NCBI GenBank assembly: GCA_033782935.1
Contig: JAWQEG010000710.1
Span: 5,518,001 to 5,582,000 of the forward strand
DNA: 64,000 nt
Direction of reading: 5' to 3'
Source of the DNA: Petrolisthes cinctipes
Lineage: Eukaryota > Arthropoda > Malacostraca > Decapoda > Porcellanidae
Under the pieces are notes generated by a model. That model was not told the DNA's origin. It saw nothing but the letters and a program-made list of their open reading frames with translations, and ran no database searches. Numbering within the stretch: position 1 is the first letter of the stretch; every line of letters starts with the position of its first letter. Of this stretch, positions 10,246 through 23,737 are shown one piece after another. The position numbers and the translations under genes were made by a program.

Positions 10246-13200
10246 GTGTTAGAGTATTTTCAAAATACAGGCCAAAAACATACTGAAAATCGATCTTTTA
10301 GGTGCACAAAAGTCGATATGTGCATGCATCTTCTGTACCCATTTATATCTCAAATTCTGGCCCTAAACACCCGAAAATTCGATATTTTGGGGTCCCAGAA
10401 GCGATCTGTACATGCCTACTCGGTGTTAGAGTATTTTCAAAATTCAGGCCCAAAACATGCTGAAAATCGATGTTTTTGGTGCCCAAAGTCAATATGTGCA
10501 TGTATCTTCTGTACCCGTTTATATCTCAAATTCAGGCTCAAAACACCCGAAAATTCAGTATTTTGGGGTCCCAGAAGCAATCTGTACATGCCTACTCAGT
10601 GCTAGAATATTTTCAAAATATAGGCTAAAAACATGCTAAAAATCGATCTTTTAGGTGCCAAAAAGTCGATATCTCAAATTCAGTCCCAAAACACCCGAAA
10701 ATTCGATATTTAGGGGTCCCAGAAGCGATCTGTACATGCCTACGCCGTGTTAGAGTATTTTCAAAAGACATGCTCAAAACATACTGAAAATCGATCTTTT
10801 AGGTGCACAAAAGTCGATATGTGCATGCATCTTCAGTACCCGTTTATATCTCAAATTCAGGCTCAAAACACCCGAAAATTCAATATTTTGGGGTCCCAGA
10901 AGCAATCTGTACATGCCTACTCAGTGTTAGAGTATTTTCAAAATACAGGCCCAAAACATGCTGAAAATCGATATTTTAGATGCCCAAAGTCAATATGTGC
11001 ATGTATCTTCTGTACCCGTTTATATCTCAAATTCAGGCTCAAAACACCCGAAAATTCAATATTTTGGGGTCCCAGAAGCAATCTGTACATGCCTACACAG
11101 TGCTAGAATATTTTCAAAATATAGGCTAAAAACATGCTAAAAATCGACATTTTAGGTGCCAAAAAATCGATATCTCAAATTCAGTCCCAAAACACCCGAA
11201 AATTCGATATTTAGAGGTCCCAGAAGGTATCTGTACATGCCTACTCCGTGTTAGAGTATTTTCAAAATACAGGCCAAAAACATACTGAAAATCGATCTTT
11301 TAGGTGCCCAAAAGTCGATATGTGCATGCATCTTCTGTACCCGTTTATATCTCAAATTCTGGCCCTAAACACCCGAAAATTCGATATTTTGGGGTCCCAG
11401 AAGCGATCTGTGCATGCCTACTCGGTGTTAGAGTATTTTCAAAATTCAGGCCCAAAACATGCTGAAAATCGATATTTTTGGTGCCCAAAGTCAATATGTG
11501 CATGTATCTTCTGTACCCGTTTATATCTCAAATTCAGGCTCAAAACACCCGAAAATTCAATATTTTGGGGTCCCAGAAGCAATCTGTACATGCCTACACA
11601 GTGCTAGAATATTTTCAAAATATAGGCTAAAAACATGCTAAAAATCGACATTTTAGGTGCCAAAAATCGATATCTCAAATTCAGTCCCAAAACACCCGAA
11701 AATTCGATATTTAGAGGTCCCAGAAGGTATCTGTACATGCCTACTCCGTGTTAGAGTATTTTCAAAATACAGGCCAAAAACATACTGAAAATCGATCTTT
11801 TAGGTGCCCAAAAGTCGATATGTGCATGCATCTTCTGTACCCGTTTATATCTCAAATTCTGGCCCTAAGCACCCGAAAATTCGATATCTTGGGGTCCCAG
11901 AAGCGATCTGTACATGCCTACTCCGTGTTAGAGTATTTTCAAAATTCAGGCCCAAAACATGCTGAAAATCGATATTTTTGGTGCCCAAAGTCAATATGTA
12001 CATGTATCTTCTGTACCCGTTTATATCTCAAATTCTGGCCCTAAACACCCGAAAATTCGATATCTTGGGGTCCCAGAAGCAATCTGTACATGCCTACACA
12101 GTGCTAGAATATTTTCAAAATATAGGCTAAAAACATGCTAAAAATCGACATTTTAGGTGCCAAAAAATCGATATCTCAAATTCAGTCCCAAAACACCCGA
12201 AAATTCGATATTTAGAGGTCCCAGAAGGTATCTGTACATGCCTACTCCGTGTTAGAGTATTTTCAAAATACAGGCCAAAAACATACTGAAAATCGATCTT
12301 TTAGGTGCCCAAAAGTCGATATGTGCATGCATCTTCTGTACCCGTTTATATCTCAAATTCTGGCCCTAAACACCCGAAAATTCGATATCTTGGGGACCCA
12401 GAAGCGATCTGTACATGCCTACTCCGTGTTAGAGTATTTTCAAAATTCAGGCCCAAAACATGCTGAAAATCGATATTTTTGGTGCCCAAAGTCAATATGT
12501 ACATGTATCTTCTGTACCCGTTTATATCTCAAATTCAGGCTCAAAACACCCGAAAATTCAATAGTTTGGGTTCCCAGAAGCAATCTGTACATGCCTACTC
12601 AGTGCTAGAATATTTTCAAAATATAGGCTAAAAACATGCTAAAAATTGATCTTTTAGGTGCCAAAAAGTCGATATCTCAAATTCAGTCCCAAAACACCCG
12701 AAAATTCGATATTTAGGGGTCCCAGAAGGTATCTGTACATGCCTACTCCGTGTTAGAGTATTTTCAAAATACAGGCCAAAAACATACTGAAAATCGATCT
12801 TTTAGGTGCCCAAAAGTCGATATGTGCATGCATCTTCTGTACCCGTTTATATCTCAAATTCTGGCCCTAAACACCCGAAAATTCGATATCTTGGGGTCCC
12901 AGAAGCGATCTGTACATGCCTACTCCGTGTTAGAGTATTTTCAAAATTCAGGCCCAAAACATGCTGAAAATCGATATTTTTGGTGCCCAAAGTCAATATG
13001 TACATGTATCTTCTGTACCCGTTTATATCTCAAATTCAGGCTCAAAACACCCGAAAATTCAATAGTTTGGGTTCCCAGAAGCAATCTGTACATGCCTACT
13101 CAGTGCTAGAATATTTTCAAAATATAGGCTAAAAACATGCTAAAAATTGATCTTTTAGGTGCCAAAAAGTCGATATCTCAAATTCAGTCCCAAAACACCC

Positions 13201-13751
13201 GAAAATTCGATATTTAGGGGTCCCAGAAGCGATCTGTACATGCCTACTCCGTGTTAGAGTATTTTCAAAATACATGCTCAAAACATACTAAAAATCGATC
13301 TTTTAGGTGCACAAAAGTCGATATGTGCATGCATCTTCAGTACCCGTTTATATCTCAAATTCAGGCTCAAAACACCCGAAAATTCAATATTTTGGGGTCC
13401 CAGAAGCAATCTGTACATGCCTACTCAGTGTTAGAGTATTTTCAAAATACAGGCCCAAAACATGCTGAAAATCGATATTTTAGATGCCCAAAGTCAATAT
13501 GTGCATGTATCTTCTGTACCCGTTTATATCTCAAATTCAGGCTCAAAACACCCGAAAATTCAATATTTTGGGGTCCCAAAAGCAATCTGTACATGCCTAC
13601 ACAGTGCTAGAATATTTTCAAAATATAGGCTAAAAACATGCTAAAAATCGACATTTTAGGTGCCAAAAAATCGATATCTCAAATTTAGTCCCAAAACACC
13701 CGAAAATTCGATATTTAGAGGTCCCAGAAGGAATCTGTACATGCCTACTCC
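10246..13751 (+). repeat. Seven units closing large repeat copy 1
   Basis: Units at 10246 (A1-B1-C1, with gatgtttttgg), 10747 (A2-B2-C2), 11248 (500 bp, one A fewer in C2), 11748, 12249, 12750 (all A1-B1) and 13251 (A2-B2-C2). Units 12249 and 12750 share gatatcttggg, gtacatgtatc, caatagtttgggttcc and aaaattgatc, and look like a fresh 501-bp duplication. Confidence 0.88.
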
Positions 13752-13928
13752 GTGTTAGAGTATTTTCAAAATACAGGCCAAAAAGTTATTGAATATCGAT
13801 CTTTTAGGTGCCCAAAAGTCGATATGTGCATGCATCTTCTGTACCCGTTTATATCTCAAATTCTGGCCCTAAACACCCGAAAATTCGAAATTTTGGGGTC
13901 CCAGAAGCGATCTGTACATGCCTACTCC
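13752..13928 (+). repeat. Chimeric A1 monomer at the large-repeat junction
   Basis: Its left part has gccaaaaagttattgaatatcg, shared (one base different) with the monomer at 19056. Its right part has ttcgaaattttgg, shared with 3776. The switch lies between 13799 and 13888, where the two parents are identical. Confidence 0.78.
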
Positions 13929-16900
13929 GTGTTAGAGTATTTTCAAAATTCAGGCCAAAAACATGCTGAAAATCAATGTTTTTGGTGCCCAAAGTCAATA
14001 TGTGCATGTATCTTCTGTACCCGTTTATATCTCAAATTCAGGCTCAAAACACCCGAAAATTCAATATTTTGGGGTCCCAGAAGCAATCTGTACAGTGCTA
14101 GAATATTTTCAAAATATAGGCTAAAAACATGCTAAAAATCGATCTTTTAGGTGCCAAAAAGTCGATATCTCAAATTCAGTCCCAAAACACCCGAAAATTC
14201 GATATTTAGGGGTCCCAGAAGCGATCTGTACATGCCTACTCCGTGTTAGAGTATTTTCAAAATACATGCTCAAAACATACTGAAAATCGATCTTTTAGGT
14301 GCACAAAAGTCGATATGTGCATGCATCTTCAGTACCCGTTTATATCTCAAATTCAGACTCAAAACACCCGAAAATTCAATATTTTGGGGTCCCAGAAGCA
14401 ATCTGTACATGCCTACTCAGTGTTAGAGTATTTTCAAAATACAGGCCCAAAACATGCTGAAAATCGATATTTTAGATGCCCAAAGTCAATATGTGCATGT
14501 ATCTTCTGTACCCGTTTATATCTCAAATTCAGGCTCAAAACACCCGAAAATTCAATATTTTGGGGTCCCAGAAGCAATCTGTACAGTGCTAGAATATTTT
14601 CAAAATATAGGCTAAAAACATGCTAAAAATCGATCTTTTAGGTGCCAAAAAGTCGATATCTCAAATTCAGTCCCAAAACACCCGAAAATTCGATATTTAG
14701 GGGTCCCAGAAGCGATCTGTACATGCCTACTCCGTGTTAGAGTATTTTCAAAATACATGCTCAAAACATACTGATAATCGATCTTTTAGGTGCACAAAAG
14801 TCGATATGTGCATGCATCTTCAATACCCGTTTATATCTCAAATTCAGGCTCAAAACACCCGAAAATTCAATATTTTGGGGTCCCAGAAGCAATCTGTACA
14901 TGCCTACTCAGTGTTAGAGTATTTTCAAAATACAGGCCCAAAACATGCTGAAAATCGATATTTTAGATGCCCAAAGTCAATATGTGCATGTATCTTCTGT
15001 ACCCGTTTATATCTCAAATTCAGGCTCAAAACACCCGAAAATTCAATATTTTGGGGTCCCAGAAGCAATCTGTACATGCCTACACAGTGCTAGAATATTT
15101 TCAAAATATAGGCTAAAAACATGCTAAAAATCGACATTTTAGATGCCAAAAAATCGATATCTCAAATTCAGTCCCAAAACACCCGAAAATTCGATATTTA
15201 GAGGTCCCAGAAGGTATCTGTACATGCCTACTCCGTGTTAGAGTATTTTCAAAATACAGGCCAAAAACATACTAAAAATCGATATTTTAGGTGCCCAAAA
15301 GTCGATATGTGCATGCATCTTCTGTACCTGTTTATATCTCAAATTCTGGCCCTAAACACCCGATAATTCGATATTTTGGGGTCCCAGAAGCGATCTGTAC
15401 ATGGCTACTCCGTGTTAGAGTATTTTCAAAATTCAGGCCCAAAACATGCTGAAAATCGATATTTTTGGTGCCCAAAGTCAATATGTGCATGTATCTTCTG
15501 TACCCGTTTATATCTCAAATTCAGGCTCAAAACACCCGAAAATTCAATATTTTGGGGTCCCAGAAGCAATCTGTACAGTGCTAGAATATTTCCAAAATAT
15601 AGGCTAAAAACATGCTAAAAATCGATCTTTTAGGTGCCAAAAAGTCGATATCTCAAATTCAGTCCCAAAACACCCGAAAATTCGATATTTAGGGGTCCCA
15701 GAAGCGATCTGTACATGCCTACTCCGTGTTAGAGTATTTTCAAAATACATGCTTAAAACATACTGAAAATCGATCTTTTAGGTGCACAAAAGTCGACATG
15801 TGCATGCATCTTCAGTACCCGTTTATATCTCAAATTCAGGCTCAAAACACCCTAAAATTCAATATTTTGGGGTCCCAGAAGCAATCTGTACATGCCTACT
15901 CAGTGCTAGAATATTTTCAAAATATAGGCTAAACACATGCTAAAAATCGATCTTTTAGGTGCCAAAAAGTCGATATCTCAAATTCAGTCCCAAAACACCC
16001 GAAAATTCGATATTTAAGGGTCCCAGAAGCGATCTGTACATGCCTACTCCGTGTTAGAGTATTTTCAAAATACATGCTCAAAACATACTGAAAATCGATC
16101 TTTTAGGTGCACAAAAGTCGATATGTGCATGCATCTTCAGTACCCGTTTATATCTCAAATTCAGGCTCAAAACACCCGAAAATTCAATATTTTGGGGTCC
16201 CAGAAGCAATCTGTACATGCCTACTCAGTGTTAGAGTATTTTCAAAATACAGGCCCAAAACATGCTGAAAATCGATATTTTAGATGCCCAAAGTCAATAT
16301 GTGCATGTATCTTCTGTACCCGTTTATATCTCAAATTCAGGCTCAAAACACCCGAAAATTCAATATTTTGGGGTCCCAGAAGGAATCTGTACATGCCTAC
16401 ACAGTGCTAGAATATTTTCAAAATATAGGCTAAAAACATGCTAAAAATCGACATTTTAGGTGCCAAAAAATCGATATCTCAAATTCAGTCCCAAAACACC
16501 CGAAAATTCGATATTTAGGGGTCCCAGAAGCGATCTGTACATGCCTACTCCGTGTTAGAGTATTTTCAAAATACATGCTCAAAACATACTGAAAATCGAT
16601 CTTTTAGGTGCACAAAAGTCGATATGTGCATGCATCTTCAGTACCCGTTTATATCTCAAATTCAGGCTCAAAACACCCGAAAATTCAATATTTTGGGGTC
16701 CCAGAAGCAATCTGTACATGCCTACTCAGTGTTAAAGTATTTTTAAAATACAGGCCCAAAACATGCTGAAAATCGATATTTTAGATGCCCAAAGTCAATA
16801 TGTGCATGTATCTTCTGTACCCGTTTATATCTCAAATTCAGGCTCAAAACACCCGAAAATTCAATATTTTGGGGTCCCAGAAGCAATCTGTACATGCCTA

Positions 16901-19055
16901 CTCAGTGCTAGAATATTTTCAAAATATAGGCTAAAAACATGCTAAAAATCGATCTTTTAGGTGCCAAAAAGTCGATATCTCAAATTCAGTCCCAAAACAC
17001 CCGAAAATTCGATATTTAGGGGTCCCAGAAGCGATCTGTACATGCCTACTCCGTGTTAGAGTATTTTCAAAATACAGGCTAAAAACATACTGAAAATCGA
17101 TCTTTTAGGTGCACAAAAGTCGATATGTGCATGCATCTTCTGTACCCATTTATATCTCAAATTCTGGCCCTAAACACCCGAAAATTCGATATTTTGGGGT
17201 CCCAGAAGCGATCTGTACATGCCTACTCGGTGTTAGAGTATTTTCAAAATTCAGGCCCAAAACATGCTGAAAATCGATGTTTTTGGTGCCCAAAGTCAAT
17301 ATGTGCATGTATCTTCTGTACCCGTTTATATCTCAAATTCAGGCTCAAAACACCCGAAAATTCAGTATTTTGGGGTCCCAGAAGCAATCTGTACATGCCT
17401 ACTCAGTGCTAGAATATTTTCAAAATATAGGCTAAAAACATGCTAAAAATCGATCTTTTAGGTGCCAAAAAGTCGATATCTCAAATTCAGTCCCAAAACA
17501 CCCGAAAATTCGATATTTAGAGGTCCCAGAAGGTATCTGTACATGCCTACTCCGTGTTAGAGTATTTTCAAAATACAGGCCAAAAACATACTGAAAATCG
17601 ATCTTTTAGGTGCCCAAAAGTCGATATGTGCATGCATCTTCTGTACCCGTTTATATCTCAAATTCTGGCCCTAAACACCCGAAAATTCGATATTTTGGGG
17701 TCCCAGAAGCGATCTGTGCATGCCTACTCGGTGTTGGAGTATTTTCAAAATTCAGGCCCAAAACATGCTGAAAATCGATATTTTTGGTGCCCAAAGTCAA
17801 TATGTGCATGTATCTTCTGTACCCGTTTATATCTCAAATTCAGGCTCAAAACACCCGAAAATTCAATATTTTGGGGTCCCAGAAGCAATCTGTACATGCC
17901 TACACAGTGCTAGAATATTTTCAAAATATAGGCTAAAAACATGCTAAAAATCGACATTTTAGGTGCCAAAAATCGATATCTCAAATTCAGTCCCAAAACA
18001 CCCGAAAATTCGATATTTAGAGGTCCCAGAAGGTATCTGTACATGCCTACTCCGTGTTAGAGTATTTTCAAAATACAGGCCAAAAACATACTGAAAATCG
18101 ATCTTTTAGGTGCCCAAAAGTCGATATGTGCATGCATCTTCTGTACCCGTTTATATCTCAAATTCTGGCCCTAAACACCCGAAAATTCGATATCTTGGGG
18201 TCCCAGAAGCGATCTGTACATGCCTACTCCGTGTTAGAGTATTTTCAAAATTCAGGCCCAAAACATGCTGAAAATCGATATTTTTGGTGCCCAAAGTCAA
18301 TATGTACATGTATCTTCTGTACCCGTTTATATCTCAAATTCAGGCTCAAAACACCCGAAAATTCAATAGTTTGGGTTCCCAGAAGCAATCTGTACATGCC
18401 TACTCAGTGCTAGAATATTTTCAAAATATAGGCTAAAAACATGCTAAAAATCGATCTTTTAGGTGCCAAAAAGTCGATATCTCAAATTCAGTCCCAAAAC
18501 ACCCGAAAATTCGATATTTAGGGGTCCCAGAAGCGATCTGTACATGCCTACTCCGTGTTAGAGTATTTTCAAAATACTTGCTCAAAACATACTAAAAATC
18601 GATCTTTTAGGTGCACAAAAGTCGATATGTGCATGCATCTTCAGTACCCGTTTATATCTCAAATTCAGGCTCAAAACACCCGAAAATTCAATATTTTGGT
18701 GTCCCAGAAGCAATCTGTACATGCCTACTCAGTGTTAGAGTATTTTCAAAATACAGGCCCAAAACATGCTGAAAATCGATATTTTAGATGCCCAAAGTCA
18801 ATATGTGCATGTATCTTCTGTACCCGTTTATATCTCAAATTCAGGCTCAAAACACCCGAAAATTCAATATTTTGGGGTCCCAAAAGCAATCTGTACATGC
18901 CTACACAGTGCTAGAATATTTTCAAAATATAGGCTAAAAACATGCTAAAAATCGACATTTTAGGTGCCAAAAAATCGATATCTCAAATTTAGTCCCAAAA
19001 CACCCGAAAATTCGATATTTAGAGGTCCCAGAAGGAATCTGTACATGCCTACTCC
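13752..19055 (+). repeat. Large repeat, shortened copy 2 (5304 bp)
   Basis: Follows copy 1 with the same order of marked units: 13752 matches 3776, 14243-17052 matches a 2989-bp block, 17053 matches 10246, 17554 matches 11248, 18054 matches 12249/12750 and 18555 matches 13251. It lacks one 2989-bp block, one B2 monomer (15726-16050 is A2 + C1 only), one A2-B2-C2 unit and two A1 units. The block at 15235 shares marks with copy 2 of the 2989-bp block rather than copy 1. Confidence 0.83.
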
Positions 19056-20882
19056 GTGTTAGAGTATTTTCAAAATACAGGCCAAAAAGTTACTGAATAT
19101 CGATCTTTTAGGTGCCCAAAAGTCGATATGTGCATGCATCTTCTGTACCCGTTTATATCTCAAATTCTGGCCCTAAACACCCGAAAATTCGATATTTTGG
19201 GGTCCCAGAAGCGATCTGTACATGCCTACTCCGTGTTAGAGTATTTTCAAAATTCAGGCCCAAAACATGCTGAAAATCGATATATTTGGTGCCCAAAGTC
19301 AATAAGTGCATGTATCTTCTGTACCCGTTTATATCTCAAATTCAGGCTCAAAACACCCGAAAATTCAATATTTTTGGGTCCCAGAAGCAATCTGTACATG
19401 CCTACTCAGTGCTAGAATATTTTCAAAATATAGGCTAAAAACATGCTAAAAATCGATCTTTTAGGTGCCAAAAAGTCGATATCTCAAATTCAGTCCCAAA
19501 TCACCCGAAAATTCGATATTTAGAGGTCCCAGAAGCGATCTGTACATGCCTACTCCGTGTTAAAGTATTTTCAAAATACATGCTCAAAACATACTGAAAA
19601 TCGATCTTTTAGGTGCAAAAAAGTCGATATGTGCATGCATCTTCAGTACCCGTTTATATCTCAAATTCAGGCTCAAAACACCCGAAAATTCGATATTTTG
19701 GGGTCCCAGAAGCAAACTGTACATGCCTACACAGTGCTAGAATATTTTCAAAATATAGGCTAAAAACATGCTAAAAATCGACATTTTAGGTGCCAAAAAT
19801 TGATATCTCAAATTCAGTCCCAAAACACCCGAAAATTCGATATTTAGAGGCCCCAGAAGGTATCTGTACATGCCTACTCCGTGTTAGAGTATTTTCAAAA
19901 TACATGCCAAAAACATACTGAAAATCGATCTTTTAGGTGCCCAAAAGTCGATATGTGCATGCATCTTCTGTTCACGTTTATATCTCAAATTCTGGCCCTA
20001 AACACCCGAAAATTCGATATTTTGGGGTCCCAGAAGCGATCTGTACATGCCTACTCCTTGTTGGAGTATTTTCAAAATTCATGCCCAAAACATGCTGAAA
20101 ATCGATATTTTTGGTGCCCAAAGTCAATATGTGCATGTATCTTCTGTACCCGTTTATATCTCAAATTCAGGCTCAAAACACCCGAAAATTCAATATTTTG
20201 GGGTCCCAGAAGCAATCTGTACATGCCTACTCAGTGCTAGAATATTTTCAAAATATAGGTTAAAAACATGCTAAAAATCGATCTTTTAGGTGCCAAAAAG
20301 TCGATATCTCAAATTCAGTCCCAAAACACCCGAAAATTCGATATTTAGGGGTCCCAGAAGCGATCTGTACATGCCTACTCCGTGTTAGAGTATTTTCAAA
20401 ATACATGCTCAAAACATACTGAAAATCGATCTTTTAGGTGCACAAAAGTCGATATGTGCATGCATCTTCAGTACCCGTTTATATCTCAAATTCAGGCTCA
20501 AAACACCCGAAAATTCAATATTTTGGGGTCCCAGAAGCAATCTGTACATGCCTGCTCAGTGTCTGAGTATTTTCAAAATTCAGGCCCAAATCATGCTGAA
20601 AATCGATATTTTTGGTGCCCGAAGTCAATATGTGCATGTATCTTCTGTACCCGTTTATATCTCAAATTCAGGCTCAAAACACCCGAAAATTCAATATTTT
20701 GGGGTCCCAGAAGCAATCTGTACATGCCTACTCAGTGCTAGAATATTTTCAAAATATAGGCTAAAAACATGCTAAAAATCGATCTTTTTGGTGCCAAAAA
20801 GTCGATATTTCAAATTCAGTCCCAAAACACCCGAAAATTCGATATTTAGGGGTCCCAGAAGCGATCTGTACATGCCTACTCC
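19056..20882 (+). repeat. Trimers and one A2-C2 dimer
   Basis: Units at 19056 (A1-B1-C1 with gttactgaatatcg and cgatatatttgg), 19557 (A2-C2 only, 324 bp), 19881 (A1-B1-C1) and 20382 (A2-B1-C1, with a B1 reading cccaaatcatgctg). No gene is seen. Confidence 0.85.
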
Positions 20883-21882
20883 GTGTTAGAGTATTTTCAA
20901 AATACATGCTCAAAACATACTGAAAATCGATCTTTTAGGTGCACAAAAGTCGATATGTGCATGCATCTTCAGTACCCGTTTATATCTCAAATTCAGGCTC
21001 AAAACACCCGAAAATTCAATATTTTGGGGTCCCAGAAGCAATCTGTACTGTGTTAGAGTATTTTCAAAATACAGGCCCAAAACATGCTGAAAATCGATAT
21101 TTTAGATGCCCAAAGTCAATATGTGCATGTATCTTCTGTACCCGTTTATATCTCAAATTCAGGCTCAAAACACCCGAAAATTCAATATTTTGGGGTCCCA
21201 GATGCAATCTGTACAGTGTTAGAGTATTTTCAAAATACAGGCCCAAAACATGCTGAAAATCGATATTTTAGAAGCCCAAAGTCAATATGTGCATGTATCT
21301 TCCGTACCCGTTTATATCTCAAATTCAGGCTCAAAACACCCGAAAATTCAATATTTTGGGGTCCCAGAAGCAATCTGTACAGTGTTAGAGTATTTTCAAA
21401 ATACAGGCCCAAAACATGCTGAAAATCGATATTTTAGATGCCCAAAGTCAATATGTGCATGTATCTTCTGTACCAGTTTATATCTCAAATTCAGTCCCAA
21501 AACACCCGAAAATTCGATATTTAGGGGTCCCAGAAGCGATCTGTACATGCCTACTCCGTGTTAGAGTATTTTCAAAATACATGCTCAAAACATACTGAAA
21601 ATCGATCTTTTAGGTGCCCAAAAGTCGATATGTGCATGCATCTTCAGTACCCGTTTATATCTCAAATTCAGGCTCGAAACACCCGAAAATTCAATATTTT
21701 GGGGTCCCAGAAGCAATCTGTACATGCCTGCTCAGTGCTAGAATATTTTCAAAATATAGGCTAAAAACATGCTAAAAATCGATCTTTTTGGTGCCAAAAA
21801 GTCGATATCTCAAATTCAGTCCCAAAACACCCGAAAATTCGATATTTAGGGGTCCCAGAAGCGATCTGTACATGCCTACTCC
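20883..21882 (+). repeat. Run of 166-bp B2 monomers
   Basis: A shortened A2 (20883-21049, 167 bp) is followed by two B2 monomers of 166 bp (21050-21215, 21216-21381), then a B2/C1 chimera (21382-21557), an A2 and a C1. The 10-bp deletion that usually sits between B and C is here between successive B2 monomers, giving a local 166-bp tandem period. A related arrangement is at 38614-39447. Confidence 0.85.
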
Positions 21883-22382
21883 GTGTTAGAGTATTTTCAA
21901 AATACATGCTCAAAACATACTGAAAATCGATCTTTTAGGTGCACAAAAGTCGATATGTGCATGCATCTTCAGTACCCGTTTATATCTCAAATTCAGGCTC
22001 AAAACACCCGAAAATACAATATTTTGGGGTCCCAGAAGCAATCAGTACATGCCTACTCAGTGTTAGAGTATTTTCAAAATACAGGCCCTAAACATGCTGA
22101 AAATCGATATTTTAAATGCCCAAAGTCAATATGTGCATGTATCTTCTGTACCCGTTTATATCTCAAATTCAGGCTCAAAACACCCGAAAATTCAATATTT
22201 TGGGGTCCCAGAAGCAATCTGTACATGCCCACACAGTGCTAGAATATTTTCAAAATATAGGTTAAAAACATGCTAAAAATCGATCTTTTAGGTAACAAAA
22301 ATCGATATCTCAAATTCAGTCCCAAAACACCCGAAAATTCGATATTTAGAGTCCCCAGAAGGTATCTGTACATGCCTACTCC
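21883..22382 (+). repeat. A2-B2-C2 trimer (500 bp)
   Basis: B2 here reads aggccctaaacatg and gatattttaaatgcc, marks shared with the units at 28081 and 32080. The C monomer has ggtaacaaaaatcg, one base short, also shared with those units. Confidence 0.85.
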
Positions 22383-23737
22383 GTGTTAGAGTATTTTCAA
22401 AATACAGGCCAAAAACATACTGAAAATCGATCTTTTAGGTGCCCAAAAGTCGATATGTGCATGCATCTTCTGTACCCGTTTATATCTCAAATTCTGGCCC
22501 TAAACACCCGAAAATTCGATATTTTGGGGTCCCAGAAGCGATCTGTACATGCCTACTCCGTGTTAGAGTATTTTCAAAATTCAGGACCAAAACATGCTGA
22601 AAATCGATATTTTTGGTGCCCAAAGTCAATATGTGCATGTATCTTCTGTACCCGTTTATATCTCAAATTCAGGCTCAAAACACCCGAAAATTCAATATTT
22701 TGGGGTCCCAGAAGCAATCTGTACATGCCTACTCAGTGTTAGAGTATTTTCAAAATACAGGCCCAAAACATGCTGAAAATCGATATTTTAGATGCCCAAA
22801 GTCAATATGTGCATGTATCTTCTGTACCCGTTTATATCTCAAATTCAGGCTCAAAACACCCGAAAATTCAATATTTTGGGGTCCCAGAAGCAATCTGTAC
22901 ATGCCTACACAGTGCTAGAATATTTTCAAAATATAGGCTAAAAACATGCTAAAAATCGACATTTTAGGTGCCAAAAAAACGATATCTCAAATTCAGTCCC
23001 AAAACACCCGAAAATTCGATATTTAGAGGTCCCAGAAGGTATCTGTACATGCCTACTCCTTGTTAGAGTATTTTCAAAATACAGGCCAAAAACATACTGA
23101 AAATCGATCTTTTAGGTGCCCAAAAGTCGATATGTGCATGCATCTTCTGTACCCGTTTATATCTCAAATTCTGGCCCTAAACACCCGAAAATTCGATATT
23201 TTGGGGTCCCAGAAGCGATCTGTACATGCCTACTCCGTGTTAGAGTATTTTCAAAATACATGCTCAAAACATACTGAAAATCGATCTTTTAGGTGCACAA
23301 AAGTCGATATGTGCATGCATCTTCAGTACCCGTTTATATCTCAAATTCAGGCTCAAAACACCCGAAAATTCAATATTTTGGGGTCCCAGAAGCAATCTGT
23401 ACATGCCTACTCAGTGTTAGAGTATTTTCAAAATACTGGCCTAAAATATGCTGAAAATCGATATTTTAGATGCCCAAAGTCAATATGTGCATGTATCTTC
23501 TGTACCCGTTTATATCTCAAATTCAGGCTCAAAACACCAGAAAATTCAATATTTTGGGGTCCCAGAAGCAATCTGTACATGCCTACACAGTGCTAGAATA
23601 TTTTCAAAATATAGGATAAAAACATGCTAAAAATCGATATTATAAGTGCCAAAAAATCGATATCTCAAATTCAGTCCCATAACACCCGAAAATTCGATAT
23701 TTAGAGGTCTCAGAAGGTATCTGTACATGCCTACTCC
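22383..23737 (+). repeat. Two tetramer units, first copy
   Basis: 22383-23059 is A1-B1-B2-C2 (677 bp) and 23060-23737 is A1-A2-B2-C2 (678 bp). Both recur at 32580 and 33257, 10,197 bp further on. Marks are caggaccaaaac, ccaaaaaaacgat, ctccttgttag, and actggcctaaaatatg in the second B2. Confidence 0.87.

Larger units (their letters stand above)
3776..13751 (+). repeat. 9976-bp large repeat, copy 1
   Basis: Starts with an A1 monomer carrying gaaattttgg and a B1 carrying gccaaaaacatgctgaaaatcaatg. The same pair recurs at 13752, exactly 9976 bp later, and the following units at 4267 and 4758 recur at 14243 and 14734 at the same offset. It contains two 2989-bp blocks and seven further 500/501-bp units. 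Copy 2 (13752-19055) is shorter. Confidence 0.85.
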
